A stretch of DNA of 64,000 bases from Candidatus Parcubacteria bacterium (GTDB taxonomy: Bacteria > Patescibacteriota > Minisyncoccia > Minisyncoccales > JAGLUP01). Below are positions 17,545 through 24,419 of the stretch, piece after piece. The DNA is taken from assembly GCA_023134715.1 (NCBI GenBank), contig JAGLUP010000006.1:75305-139304 (forward strand). The letters run 5' to 3'. The notes under the pieces were generated by a model, which was given only the letters and a program-made list of their open reading frames with translations, did not search any database and was not told the origin of the DNA. Position numbers and translations under genes: made by a program. How positions within the stretch are numbered: position 1 is the stretch's first letter; each line of letters opens with the position of its first letter.

Positions 17545-17665
17545 ATTAAGAAAACGAAGAAAACAAATTTTGAAATCGTGGGGTCCCGATAGGTGAAAGC
17601 TATCGGGATAGGGCGCGGTTAGGGGGAAACGATTTCAAAATTTCGTTTTCAGAGTTTTCTTAATT
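17545..17665. repeat. MITE-like inverted-repeat element, copy 3 (within the S10 operon)
   Basis: Arms ATTAAGAAAACGAAGAAAAC and GTTTTCAGAGTTTTCTTAAT, inner TTTTGAAATCG/CGATTTCAAAA, core hairpin CCCGATAG/CTATCGGG and GGGCGCGGTTAGGGGG as in copy 2 at 6325-6434. It fills nearly all of the 165-bp gap between rpsS and rplV. Confidence 0.75.
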
Positions 17666-17670
17666 ATAGC

Positions 17671-17961
17671 TTACGGTTTGGTTTTTTTCTCCTCCTCTTT
17701 CTGCATTTTTCCGCCATGCCTTACAAACTTTGTTGTTGGAGCAAATTCACCAAGTTTATGTCCAACCATATCTTCGCTCACATAAACCGGCACATGCTCT
17801 TTTCCATTATGCACTCCAAATACAAATCCTACCATTTCCGGAGCAATGGTGCAAGCTCTGGACCATGTCTTGATAATAGTTTTATCTTCTTGTTTTAAAT
17901 TCAATATTTTCTTAAGTAATTTCTCGTCCACATAGGGACCCTTTTTAAGTGATCTAGACAT
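17671..17961 (-). CDS. rpsS: 30S ribosomal protein S19
   Basis: Head protein near the A and P sites. 96 residues: [40 protein letters not shown], and [20 protein letters not shown]. One bp separates it from rplB. The MITE-like element follows its stop. Confidence 0.97.
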   Translation of the reverse strand: MSRSLKKGPYVDEKLLKKILNLKQEDKTIIKTWSRACTIAPEMVGFVFGVHNGKEHVPVYVSEDMVGHKLGEFAPTTKFVRHGGKMQKEEEKKTKP

Positions 17962-17962
17962 A

Positions 17963-18802
17963 TTATCTTTTTTTCTTTTTACGTGGTTTAATAATAAGCT
18001 TATTTGTCCACTTTTTTTTCTTTCTCGTTTTCACCCCATAAGCCGGCTTGCCCCATGGAGTTTTGGGATGTTTTAATCCAATGCCTGTTCTTCCCTCTCC
18101 GCCGCCATGAGGATGATCGCAGGGATTCATCGCGCTTCCACGCACTTTTGGCCTTCTTCCTTTATAACGGCTTCTTCCGGCTTTTCCCAAATTAATAAAT
18201 CTATGCTCTGGATTGGAAACCATTCCAATTGAAGCAAAACATTCTTCAGAAACTTTTCTAATTTCTTTTGACGGCATTTCTATATTGGTATACTTGTCTT
18301 CGTGAGCTAAAACTCGAGCAGATGAACCGGCGCTTCTAACTATCTTCCCACCTCTTCCTCTCTCAAGTTCAACATTGTAAATCATTGTTCCTACTGGAAT
18401 GTTCTTTAATTTCAACCGATTACCGGGAGACAAAGAACCTTTTTCAGAAGTCATTACCGTATCTCCTACTTTTAAATTCTGAGGCGCAAGAATATATGCT
18501 TTTTGCTTGCTCTCATCTTGATATTGGATAAGAACAATAAAAGCTGTTCTATAAGGATCGTATTCCAAAGCAATAACCTCTGCCGGAATATCTAATTTAC
18601 TTTGCCCAAAATCAATAACGCGATAAAGCCGCTTTGCTCCTCCGCCCCGACGACGAACAGTTATTCTTCCAGACCTTGCCCTGCCTGCTTTTCTCTTAAG
18701 AGAAACCAACAGCCCTTTCTCCGGCTTTTTTTTGGTTAAAACAGAATAATCTATTCCCTTTGTCCCTCTTTGTCCTGATGTTGTTGGTTTATATAGTTTC
18801 AT
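17963..18802 (-). CDS. rplB: 50S ribosomal protein L2
   Basis: Core protein needed for subunit joining and peptidyl transfer. 279 residues: [20 protein letters not shown], the [19 protein letters not shown] block, and the C-terminal [20 protein letters not shown] with the conserved functional His. Normal length. Confidence 0.97.
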   Translation of the reverse strand: MKLYKPTTSGQRGTKGIDYSVLTKKKPEKGLLVSLKRKAGRARSGRITVRRRGGGAKRLYRVIDFGQSKLDIPAEVIALEYDPYRTAFIVLIQYQDESKQKAYILAPQNLKVGDTVMTSEKGSLSPGNRLKLKNIPVGTMIYNVELERGRGGKIVRSAGSSARVLAHEDKYTNIEMPSKEIRKVSEECFASIGMVSNPEHRFINLGKAGRSRYKGRRPKVRGSAMNPCDHPHGGGEGRTGIGLKHPKTPWGKPAYGVKTRKKKKWTNKLIIKPRKKKKR

Positions 18803-18803
18803 T

Positions 18804-19238
18804 TTAACGCGGCATTACTTCTATTTTTTGACCTTGTTTTATTTTTATAATCGCTTTCTTGTATCCCTTTTTCCAGCCAGTTGTCTTTCCTAACCTTCTT
18901 TTCTTAGAAGGAATATTTATTATTCTTACTGATAAAACATCAACTCCGTAAAGGCCTTCAATCGCTTTTTTTATCTCTATCTTATTACTTTTAGGCAAAA
19001 CCTTAAAAACATACTGATTATTCTTAGTTAAGTCAGTCGCCTTTTCAGTAATATGAGGAATCTTTAAAACCCTATATGCCTGCCCGCCAGTCGCCTTCAA
19101 AGGTTTAACATCTTTTCTTGCCTTTGAAACTATTTTTTTAGGTTTCTCTATTTTAATCTCTTTCTTGGACTTTTCTGGCTTAGGTTTTTCTGGCTCTTCA
19201 GGTTTTTCTTTTTTTTTGAATATATTGAATATTTTCAT
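18804..19238 (-). CDS. rplW: 50S ribosomal protein L23 with N-terminal extension
   Basis: Exit-tunnel protein that docks SRP and trigger factor. The L23 core occupies about the last 95 residues (LKIPHITEKATDLTKNNQYV, EGLYGVDVLSVRIINIPSKK, TTGWKKGYKKAIIKIKQGQK). About 50 extra residues precede it, made of K, E and P (KKKEKPEEPEKPKPEKSKKE). The ATG at 19238 (MKIFNIFKKK) is preferred over a TTG five codons upstream. Confidence 0.94.
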   Translation of the reverse strand: MKIFNIFKKKEKPEEPEKPKPEKSKKEIKIEKPKKIVSKARKDVKPLKATGGQAYRVLKIPHITEKATDLTKNNQYVFKVLPKSNKIEIKKAIEGLYGVDVLSVRIINIPSKKRRLGKTTGWKKGYKKAIIKIKQGQKIEVMPR

Positions 19239-19313
19239 AATTTCAAAATCCAAATTATTCCAAATTATTCCAAATAAAACTCAAAATCCAAAATCCAAAA
19301 TAATTTTTGACAT

Positions 19314-19985
19314 TTAGTCATTTGGATTTGATTTGACATTTGGGCTTTGGGTTTTGGGTTTAATAAAAGTTTCTTTTATTGCATCTATCGCCTCTTTCGG
19401 TATCATTAAATATTTATAATTCAGTAAATCCAAACAGTTTAAATCTTTTGCCTGAATTGTTGCTGTTTTGGGAATATTTCTCGCGCCCAAAATTGCGTTT
19501 TTATCTATTTTTGCTAAAGCAATTAAACAAGTTTTTGCCTTACAGGGAAAATTATTTAAAATATTAAACATAACTTTGGTTTTGGCTTTTTCCGGCTTCA
19601 ACTCATTCAAAACAATCAACTCTTTATCTCTTGCTTTCTGGCTTAAAACTATAAACAACGCCTTTGTTTTCATTTTTTTAGGAATTCTCTTCTTGAAATT
19701 TCTCTCATTGGTCGGACCAAATGTAATTCCGCCTCCTCGCCAAATTGGAGAACGAGTTGAACCTGCTCTTGCTCTTCCGGTTCCTTTCTGCCGCCATGGC
19801 TTTCTGCCGCCGCCTCGCACCGCTCCCCTGTCTTTGGTATGCGCGATAACTTTCCTGCGATTTGACATTTGAGAAACAGCTACTTGGTGAACTAAATCTG
19901 GGTTCATTTTCACATCAAAAATATCTGCCGGTAATTCAGTTTTTCCTGCTTCTTCCCCTTTTTGATTATAAACTGCAACTTTCAT
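19314..19985 (-). CDS. rplD: 50S ribosomal protein L4
   Basis: Exit-tunnel protein; in E. coli it also represses the S10 operon by attenuation and translation control. 223 residues: MKVAVYNQKGEEAGKTELPA, the loop RGGGRKPWRQKGTGRARAGS, and a C-terminal domain with LNCLDLLNYKYLMIPKEAID. The last dozen residues (KTQSPNVKSNPND) come from an AT-rich tandem intergenic repeat built from AAATCCAAA-like words and are not part of normal L4. It is the first gene after the island, with its own promoter at 20086-20113. Confidence 0.96.
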   Translation of the reverse strand: MKVAVYNQKGEEAGKTELPADIFDVKMNPDLVHQVAVSQMSNRRKVIAHTKDRGAVRGGGRKPWRQKGTGRARAGSTRSPIWRGGGITFGPTNERNFKKRIPKKMKTKALFIVLSQKARDKELIVLNELKPEKAKTKVMFNILNNFPCKAKTCLIALAKIDKNAILGARNIPKTATIQAKDLNCLDLLNYKYLMIPKEAIDAIKETFIKPKTQSPNVKSNPND

Positions 19986-20007
19986 ATAATTATAAATTAT
20001 AAAAATT

Positions 20008-20023
20008 GACTCTTTTCAGAGCC
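20008..20023 (-). promoter_or_regulatory. terminator-like hairpin in the rplD leader (possible attenuator)
   Basis: Minus-strand GGCTCT-GAAA-AGAGTC followed by AATTTTTATAATT, about 20 nt before the rplD start and 55 nt after the predicted transcription start. Because it lies between promoter and gene, an attenuation site is inferred. Confidence 0.45.
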
Positions 20024-20085
20024 AAAATTACCTTAACGGATTTCACTCTGCGCAATCAATTTAATATAACCATTGATATATTTTT

Positions 20086-20113
20086 ATATTACCCTTTTCC
20101 AAAAAAAAGTCAA
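20086..20113 (-). promoter_or_regulatory. promoter restarting the S10 operon at rplD
   Basis: Minus-strand TTGACT (20108-20113), 16-bp spacer, TAATAT (20086-20091). The context GGGGTTGACTTTTTTT matches the tuf promoter context at 24114-24123. Confidence 0.7.
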
Positions 20114-20146
20114 CCCCGTAGTGAGATGTTTAATCCCATGATGTTT

Positions 20147-20168
20147 AATCCCGTGGATTAAACACTAA
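20147..20168. repeat. 9-bp stem hairpin GTTTAATCC/GGATTAAAC
   Basis: Perfect 9-bp inverted repeat with a CGT loop, preceded by another GTTTAATCC copy. It stands at the left edge of the island, between the rplD promoter and the cassette 1 promoter. Confidence 0.5.
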
Positions 20169-20174
20169 CAAACA

Positions 20175-20203
20175 TTGACTTTTAGACCATAATTTGGTAT
20201 AAT
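20175..20203 (+). promoter_or_regulatory. cassette 1 promoter
   Basis: TTGACT (20175-20180), 17-bp spacer, TATAAT (20198-20203). The block is nearly identical to the promoters of cassettes 2 and 3. Confidence 0.85.
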
Positions 20204-20207
20204 ATAA

Positions 20208-20233
20208 TTGTTTCAAATAAATAAATGAAACAA
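20208..20233 (+). promoter_or_regulatory. cassette 1 transcript-start hairpin
   Basis: TTGTTTCA pairs with TGAAACAA around a 10-nt loop. It begins at the expected transcription start, so it would form the extreme 5' end of the mRNA. Confidence 0.6.
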
Positions 20234-20269
20234 TATTAAAAAACAAATATACAAAAAGGGTGATAAAAA

Positions 20270-20434
20270 ATGAAGATAAAAGTAATGTATGTAATTGGTG
20301 GAGTACTTTTGGGCTTCGGACTTACTAGGTTTGGCATATATATAGCTAGAGTCACTAATTCTTCAAAGATGATTGGAGCTGTATTCGGACTATTAACCGC
20401 AATAGGAATTATAATTATCTTGGAGTTGCTCTAA
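20270..20434 (+). CDS. cassette 1: 54-aa glycine-rich membrane peptide
   Basis: A 54-residue protein starting MKIKVMYVIGGVLLGFGLTR, with two hydrophobic segments (about residues 5-23 and 35-53) and a short polar turn (RVTNSSK). Two membrane helices are expected. The first half resembles the cassette 3 product (GGVLLGFGL against GHVLLGFGI), so the two are probably paralogues. The SD is GGGTGAT, 5 nt before the ATG. It is a complete transcription unit with promoter 20175, 5' hairpin 20208 and terminator 20442. It could be a small toxin, an envelope stress peptide or an assembly factor; function unknown. Confidence 0.75.
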   Translation: MKIKVMYVIGGVLLGFGLTRFGIYIARVTNSSKMIGAVFGLLTAIGIIIILELL

Positions 20435-20441
20435 AATCTTT

Positions 20442-20508
20442 TCGGGCGGACTATAAAAAAATAAAAGGTATTCAACTTAAGAAAAAGTTGCTCTGCCGAT
20501 TTTTTTTA
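20442..20508 (+). terminator. cassette 1 nested-hairpin terminator
   Basis: Outer stem TCGGGCGGA/TCTGCCGA (one bulge, one G-U) encloses an inner hairpin CAACTT/AAGTTG and ends in eight T. Nearly the same element follows cassettes 2 and 3. Confidence 0.75.
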
Positions 20509-20517
20509 TGTTATAAT
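20488..20517 (+). promoter_or_regulatory. candidate promoter of the small RNA
   Basis: TTGCTC (20488-20493), 18-bp spacer, TATAAT (20512-20517). The -10 is perfect but the -35 is weak and overlaps the cassette 1 terminator. Confidence 0.45.
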
Positions 20518-20523
20518 CTCTAT

Positions 20524-20623
20524 TGTGGTGGGGATGGCGCAGTGCTATACTTATATCAGTTAATAATCCTGGTTCTTGCATTACGTTAAGACCAGCAAAA
20601 GCTCTGCGAAAGCAGGGTTTTTT
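20524..20623 (+). ncRNA. candidate small RNA between cassettes 1 and 2
   Basis: About 100 nt with no ORF of note. It has a -10 TATAAT upstream, an internal hairpin CTGGTTCTT/AAGACCAG (20569-20595) and a terminator stem CTCTGC-GAAA-GCAGGG followed by six T (20602-20623). The 5' part contains GATGGCGCAGTGC, which resembles a tRNA D-arm, but no cloverleaf can be drawn. No Rfam family was recognised. Confidence 0.45.
20602..20623 (+). terminator. intrinsic terminator of the candidate small RNA
   Basis: Six-bp stem with a GAAA tetraloop and six T. Confidence 0.7.
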
Positions 20624-20646
20624 GTTCGCCTAAAATTTGTAAAAAA

Positions 20647-20683
20647 TTGTAAGGAGCTTTGTAAGGAGCTAAACTCCTTACAA
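20647..20683. repeat. TTGTAAGGAG repeat and hairpin before cassette 2
   Basis: TTGTAAGGAG occurs twice (20647, 20659) and the second copy pairs with CTCCTTACAA (20674-20683), a 10-bp stem. Related to the GGAGCTTAGCTCC words at 4501 and 21186. Confidence 0.55.
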
Positions 20684-20694
20684 TTCTACAAACA

Positions 20695-20723
20695 TTGACT
20701 TTTAGGCCATAATTTGATATAAT
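20695..20723 (+). promoter_or_regulatory. cassette 2 promoter
   Basis: TTGACT (20695-20700), 17-bp spacer, TATAAT (20718-20723). Confidence 0.85.
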
Positions 20724-20727
20724 ATAA

Positions 20728-20750
20728 TTGTTTCAAGTCAAAAGAAACAA
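20728..20750 (+). promoter_or_regulatory. cassette 2 transcript-start hairpin
   Basis: TTGTTTC/GAAACAA. The stem matches cassettes 1 and 3 but the loop sequence differs, which suggests that the stem itself is conserved. Confidence 0.6.
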
Positions 20751-20783
20751 ATTTAAAAAAATAAATATACCGAGGTGATGAAA

Positions 20784-21089
20784 ATGACATGGAAACTAAT
20801 TCGAAGAAAGGGCACACCTGTCTATATGGTATTGGATGAAAGGGAAGAAGAAGAATTAAAAAAAGAATGCGATCTAACCGACGCAGATATTGACATTTTA
20901 GGAGAATTCAGAACAAAAGAAGATGGTCTAGATGTAAAGGATAAAATTTTTACAGTGACTACTATAAATTCTTATACGGGCAAAAAAGAAGAAACATGGA
21001 GTCGCGAAGCTGGTGAAAACTTTGCTGATAGGTTAGATTTTGACGAAAATTTAGCAAAGACTATGCAAGAAATGCATTCTTTGTCTTAA
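20784..21089 (+). CDS. cassette 2: 101-aa acidic soluble protein
   Basis: A 101-residue protein without membrane segments or cysteines, acidic overall (EREEEELKKECDLTDADIDI, REAGENFADRLDFDENLAKT). It is unlike the cassette 1 and 3 products although it has the same promoter, 5' hairpin and terminator. The start at 20784 was chosen because the SD GAGGTGAT (20772-20779) then has the same spacing as in the other cassettes; in-frame GTG 20775 and ATG 20778 would lie inside the SD. Family not recognised. A soluble partner or immunity-like role next to the membrane peptides is only a guess. Confidence 0.75.
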   Translation: MTWKLIRRKGTPVYMVLDEREEEELKKECDLTDADIDILGEFRTKEDGLDVKDKIFTVTTINSYTGKKEETWSREAGENFADRLDFDENLAKTMQEMHSLS

Positions 21090-21095
21090 AGTCTT

Positions 21096-21160
21096 TCGGG
21101 CGGACTATAAAAAAACAAACGGTATTCAACTTAAAAAAAGTTGCTCTGCCGATTTTTTTT
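21096..21160 (+). terminator. cassette 2 nested-hairpin terminator
   Basis: Same outer stem and inner CAACTT/AAGTTG hairpin as at 20442, ending in eight T, 6 nt past the stop. Confidence 0.75.
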
Positions 21161-21185
21161 ATCTAATTTTCCCTGCCTGTAACTT

Positions 21186-21230
21186 AAGGAGCTTAGCTAC
21201 AGGAGCTTAGCTACAGGAGCTTAGCTCCTT
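21186..21230. repeat. tandem GGAGCTTAGCTACA repeat before cassette 3
   Basis: Three 15-bp copies of GGAGCTTAGCTACA-like sequence ending in GGAGCTTAGCTCC, able to fold as alternating hairpins. Confidence 0.6.
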
Positions 21231-21246
21231 GAAATTCTACAAAACA

Positions 21247-21275
21247 TTGACTTTCACGCCATAATTTGGTATAAT
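21247..21275 (+). promoter_or_regulatory. cassette 3 promoter
   Basis: TTGACT (21247-21252), 17-bp spacer, TATAAT (21270-21275). Confidence 0.85.
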
Positions 21276-21279
21276 GTAA

Positions 21280-21305
21280 TTGTTTCAAATAAATAAATGA
21301 AACAA
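21280..21305 (+). promoter_or_regulatory. cassette 3 transcript-start hairpin
   Basis: TTGTTTCA/TGAAACAA, identical to cassette 1 including the loop. Confidence 0.6.
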
Positions 21306-21341
21306 TATTAAAAAACAAATATACAAAAAGGGTGATAAAAA

Positions 21342-21494
21342 ATGAAGATTTTAAAAGGAATAGGACATGTTTTGCTTGGTTTTGGAATAGTAACATTGAC
21401 TACCGTGATAATAATACCAGGCACCCACATAGTGGAATCTTTCATAGGTGGGATGTTAATAGGCGTTGGTGGAATGTTTTGTGGAACTGAGTAA
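21342..21494 (+). CDS. cassette 3: 50-aa glycine-rich membrane peptide
   Basis: A 50-residue protein starting MKILKGIGHVLLGFGIVTLT, with two hydrophobic stretches (about residues 5-25 and 34-46) joined by PGTHIVE. It is probably a paralogue of the cassette 1 peptide; both keep VLLGFG and a glycine-rich second helix. The SD and its context (GGGTGATAAAAA) are identical to cassette 1. Function unknown. Confidence 0.72.
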   Translation: MKILKGIGHVLLGFGIVTLTTVIIIPGTHIVESFIGGMLIGVGGMFCGTE

Positions 21495-21516
21495 ACTCTC
21501 TCAAAAATCAGTCCTT

Positions 21517-21580
21517 TCGGGCGGACTATAAAAAAACAAACGGTATTCAACTTAAAAAAAGTTGCTCTGCCGATTTTTTT
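21517..21580 (+). terminator. cassette 3 nested-hairpin terminator
   Basis: Same nested structure as at 20442 and 21096, ending in seven T. Confidence 0.75.
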
Positions 21581-21633
21581 TATCTAATTTTTCAACTTTT
21601 TATTTTTTCCACTCAATTTTAACTTTTCAAAAC

Positions 21634-21669
21634 ATAACACATATACCACGATCGTTGTATATGTGTTAT
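21634..21669. repeat. CGATCG-centred dispersed palindrome, copy 2
   Basis: 36-bp near-perfect palindrome centred at 21651.5 with a single mismatched pair; the inner half reads TACCACGATCGTTGTA. It lies between the cassette 3 terminator and the rplC terminator. Confidence 0.85.
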
Positions 21670-21717
21670 ACTTTCCAACAAGCTATTTGAGAATAAAAGC
21701 CCATACAACATATAATA

Positions 21718-21755
21718 AAATAACAAATCAGGCCGATCGGCCTGATTTGTTATTT
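21718..21755. terminator. 38-bp perfect palindrome, bidirectional terminator past rplC
   Basis: AAATAACAAATCAGGCCGA is followed by its exact complement. It is 62 bp past the rplC stop and would end the tuf-rpsJ-rplC transcript. A and T tracts on both sides allow it to work in both directions. Confidence 0.8.
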
Positions 21756-21816
21756 ATTCGCCACTTATTAATTATCAATTATCATTTATTAATTATTAAT
21801 AATCAATAATTATTTA

Positions 21817-22413
21817 TCATTTGCTGATCGTTATTTCTAAAAATGTTCCGCGGCGGCCGGGAATTGCGCCACGAACAGCAAGTAAATTATTTTCTTTGTC
21901 AATTTTTACTATTTTTAAATTCTTTACTGTGATTCTTTCTACCCCCATCCGTCCAGGCATCTTCTTTCCTTTAATTACTCTTTGGGGGAAAGCGCTTCCA
22001 ACTGAACCAAGCGTTCTTTGTTCGTGCTTTACTCCATGAGTAGCGTTTCTTCCGGAAAATCCCCATCTTTTTACAGCGCCCTGGAATCCTTTTCCTTTAG
22101 AAATTCCAGAAATTTTAACCTTGCTACCCTCTTCAAAAACTGAAACATCAATCTTGTCCCCTATTTTATGCTCACCACTGCTTTCAAATTCTCTTAAATA
22201 TTGAAATTCTTTTCCTTTTTCTGTTTTTTTTATTCTTTTCTGTTTTTCTTTTTTAATAAACCCAACTTGAACTGCTTCATATCCATCTTTGTCTTTTGTT
22301 TTAAGCTGAACAACCTCGCAAGGACCTGCCTCAATTAAAGTAACAGGGACTACTCGTCCCTGTTCGTTAAAAATCTGCGTCATTTCTATTTTCTTACCCA
22401 ATATAAACTTCAT
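21817..22413 (-). CDS. rplC: 50S ribosomal protein L3
   Basis: Peptidyl-transferase-centre assembly protein. 198 residues: MKFILGKKIEMTQIFNEQGR, KGKGFQGAVKRWGFSGRNAT, SVGSAFPQRVIKGKKMPGRM. It lies 2 bp past rpsJ. Unusually, rplD does not follow directly; a terminator and a 1.8-kb island intervene. Confidence 0.97.
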   Translation of the reverse strand: MKFILGKKIEMTQIFNEQGRVVPVTLIEAGPCEVVQLKTKDKDGYEAVQVGFIKKEKQKRIKKTEKGKEFQYLREFESSGEHKIGDKIDVSVFEEGSKVKISGISKGKGFQGAVKRWGFSGRNATHGVKHEQRTLGSVGSAFPQRVIKGKKMPGRMGVERITVKNLKIVKIDKENNLLAVRGAIPGRRGTFLEITISK

Positions 22414-22415
22414 AT

Positions 22416-22757
22416 TTACATCTTTATCTCAATATCAACTCCTGCCGGCAAATTTAAATTCGTTAAAGCGTCAATCACTCTTGGATTAGGAGTTAAAATA
22501 TCAATCAATCGTTTATGGGTTCTCATTTCAAATTGCTCTCTTGAATCTTTATGAACAAAAGTAGACCTATTAACTGTGTATTTGTTAATTTCTGTAGGCA
22601 AAGGAATCGGACCCAAAACTTCTACTCCAAAACGAAGCGCTGTCTCAACAATCTGTCGGGCGCTGTTGTCTATAACCCTATGGTCATAACCCCGAAGTTT
22701 TATTCGAAGCTTGGGTTTTACTTCTTCTTTGACTTCCTTTTCTTTAACTTTCGGCAT
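22416..22757 (-). CDS. rpsJ: 30S ribosomal protein S10
   Basis: Head protein, also the NusE antitermination factor. 113 residues: [40 protein letters not shown], and [20 protein letters not shown]. About 10 extra charged residues precede the core. Confidence 0.97.
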   Translation of the reverse strand: MPKVKEKEVKEEVKPKLRIKLRGYDHRVIDNSARQIVETALRFGVEVLGPIPLPTEINKYTVNRSTFVHKDSREQFEMRTHKRLIDILTPNPRVIDALTNLNLPAGVDIEIKM

Positions 22758-22791
22758 TTTAGTTAAAAGAACAATTAATTATTCTATTTCT

Positions 22792-23985
22792 TTATTTGAT
22801 TATCTTTGTTACTACTCCTGCTCCAACGGTCTTACCTCCTTCGCGAATAGCAAACTTCTGTTTTTCTTCTAACGCAATCGGAGAAATAAGCTTAACTTTT
22901 AAATTGACAGTATCTCCGGGCATAACCATTTCAGTACCTTCTGGAAGAGTTACGTCTCCGGTAACATCAGTAGTTCTAATATAAAGTTGTGGTTTATAGC
23001 CGGTAAAAAATGGAGTGTGGCGACCACCTTCTTCCTTGCTTAAAATATAAACCTCGCCTTCAAATTCAGTATGAGGAGTAATTGAACCGGGCTTAGCTAA
23101 AACCTGACCCCTTTCTATTTCTTCTTTTTTAATTCCTCTAAGCAAAATTCCAACATTATCTCCAGCCCTTCCCTGGTCAAGAGATTTGTTAAACATTTCA
23201 ACGCTTACAGCGGTTGTTTTTACTGTTGGTTTTAGCCCTACTATTTCTATTTCTTCTCCTGAGTTGACTATTCCTCTTTCAATCCTTCCGGTAGGCACTG
23301 TTCCCCTTCCTTCAATTGAAAAAACATCTTCAATTGCCATTAAAAACGGCTTTTCAACATCTCTAACCGGTTCTGGAATATGTTCATCCACGGCATTCAT
23401 TAAGTCCAAAATTGGTTTAGCGGCTTCGTCATCAGCAGAGCTTGCTTCTAACGCTTTAAGGGCTGAACCGCGAATAATTGGAATTTCATCTCCGGGATAA
23501 TCATATTTTTTCAAAAGCTCTCTAAGTTCTGATTCAACTAAATCAATAATTTCCGGATCATCTACAGTGTCGCATTTATTTAAAAATACAACGAGCGCAG
23601 GCAATCCTACCTGACGGGCAAGTAAAATATGCTCTCTTGTTTGAGGCATCGCTCCGTCTGCGGCAGAAACAACTAAAATTCCGCCATCCATCTGGGCCGC
23701 GCCAGTAATCATATTTTTAATATAATCAGCATGACCAGGACAATCAATGTGAGCATAGTGCCTTTTTTCTGTTTCATACTCAACATGACAGACATTAATA
23801 GTCATACCACGCGCTTTTTCCTCTGGAGCTGAATCTATCTGGTCAACAGCTTTTTTAGAAGCGCTATAACCTTTTAAATCCAGAACCTTAAGAATAGCCG
23901 CTGTAAGAGTGGTCTTGCCATGGTCAACATGACCAATGGTGCCGATATTAACATGCGGTTTTGTTCTCTCAAATTTCTCTGCCAT
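22792..23985 (-). CDS. tuf: elongation factor Tu
   Basis: GTPase that brings aminoacyl-tRNA to the ribosome. 397 residues with G1 GHVDHGKT (18-25), G3 DCPGHADY, G4 NKCD and the domain 2-3 signatures ([32 protein letters not shown]). It is preceded by its own promoter at 24091-24119 and a leader of tandem CTTGTAT and TTTAGTA repeats, and is followed by rpsJ at 34 bp. Confidence 0.98.
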   Translation of the reverse strand: MAEKFERTKPHVNIGTIGHVDHGKTTLTAAILKVLDLKGYSASKKAVDQIDSAPEEKARGMTINVCHVEYETEKRHYAHIDCPGHADYIKNMITGAAQMDGGILVVSAADGAMPQTREHILLARQVGLPALVVFLNKCDTVDDPEIIDLVESELRELLKKYDYPGDEIPIIRGSALKALEASSADDEAAKPILDLMNAVDEHIPEPVRDVEKPFLMAIEDVFSIEGRGTVPTGRIERGIVNSGEEIEIVGLKPTVKTTAVSVEMFNKSLDQGRAGDNVGILLRGIKKEEIERGQVLAKPGSITPHTEFEGEVYILSKEEGGRHTPFFTGYKPQLYIRTTDVTGDVTLPEGTEMVMPGDTVNLKVKLISPIALEEKQKFAIREGGKTVGAGVVTKIIK

Positions 23986-24090
23986 AAATTTTGTATCTTG
24001 TATCTTGTATCAAGTATCTTGTATAATTTTTACTATGGCTATATACAAAATACTAAATACTAAATACTAAATTATATTATATTACTTATT

Positions 24091-24119
24091 ATAATACTAA
24101 AAACTTTAAAAAAAGTCAA
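24091..24119 (-). promoter_or_regulatory. promoter of tuf-rpsJ-rplC
   Basis: Minus-strand TTGACT (24114-24119), 17-bp spacer, TATTAT (24091-24096). The leader (24086-23986) holds direct repeats TTTAGTA x3 and GATACAA x3. Confidence 0.7.
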
Positions 24120-24131
24120 CCCCAAACAATC

Positions 24132-24416
24132 CTAAAACGGTAAATCTTCAATTGTTACCCCTTGCTGAAGCTCTTTTGGCACATCGTCTTGCTTAGAATT
24201 TTTTTCTTCTACTTCTGTTTCTGTTCCCTTATTTAACTCCTCTATTATTTTTTTCTTTTCTAAAACATCCTGCTTAATAGGATTTAAGCCCCTCTTTTCT
24301 AAAATTCTCTTGTACTCATTAAAATTCATTAAAACCAAAACTGGCTTTTCGTCTTCAATGATTATAAACTTGCCTCCATCTGCCTCTATTAAATTTTTTA
24401 TTTCATTTAGATTCAT
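24132..24416 (-). CDS. Phd/YefM-like small protein with acidic tail
   Basis: A 94-residue protein. The N-terminal 40 residues (NLIEADGGKFIIIEDEKPVL then LMNFNEYKRIL) resemble the N-terminal fold of Phd/YefM antitoxins, which bind DNA as dimers. The rest is acidic and probably disordered (TETEVEEKNSKQDDVPKE). No toxin gene lies directly downstream; tuf comes next. It follows the DUF2283 gene by 3 bp, so it belongs to the small-gene cluster inserted between fusA and tuf. Antitoxin function is a weak inference. Confidence 0.55.
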   Translation of the reverse strand: MNLNEIKNLIEADGGKFIIIEDEKPVLVLMNFNEYKRILEKRGLNPIKQDVLEKKKIIEELNKGTETEVEEKNSKQDDVPKELQQGVTIEDLPF

Positions 24417-24419
24417 ATT

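Noticed and set aside
20524-20600. Possible tRNA gene (GATGGCGCAGTGC looks like a D-arm)
   Set aside because: No anticodon arm, no acceptor pairing and no GGTTCRA T-loop could be placed. It is better described as a candidate small RNA with a terminator.
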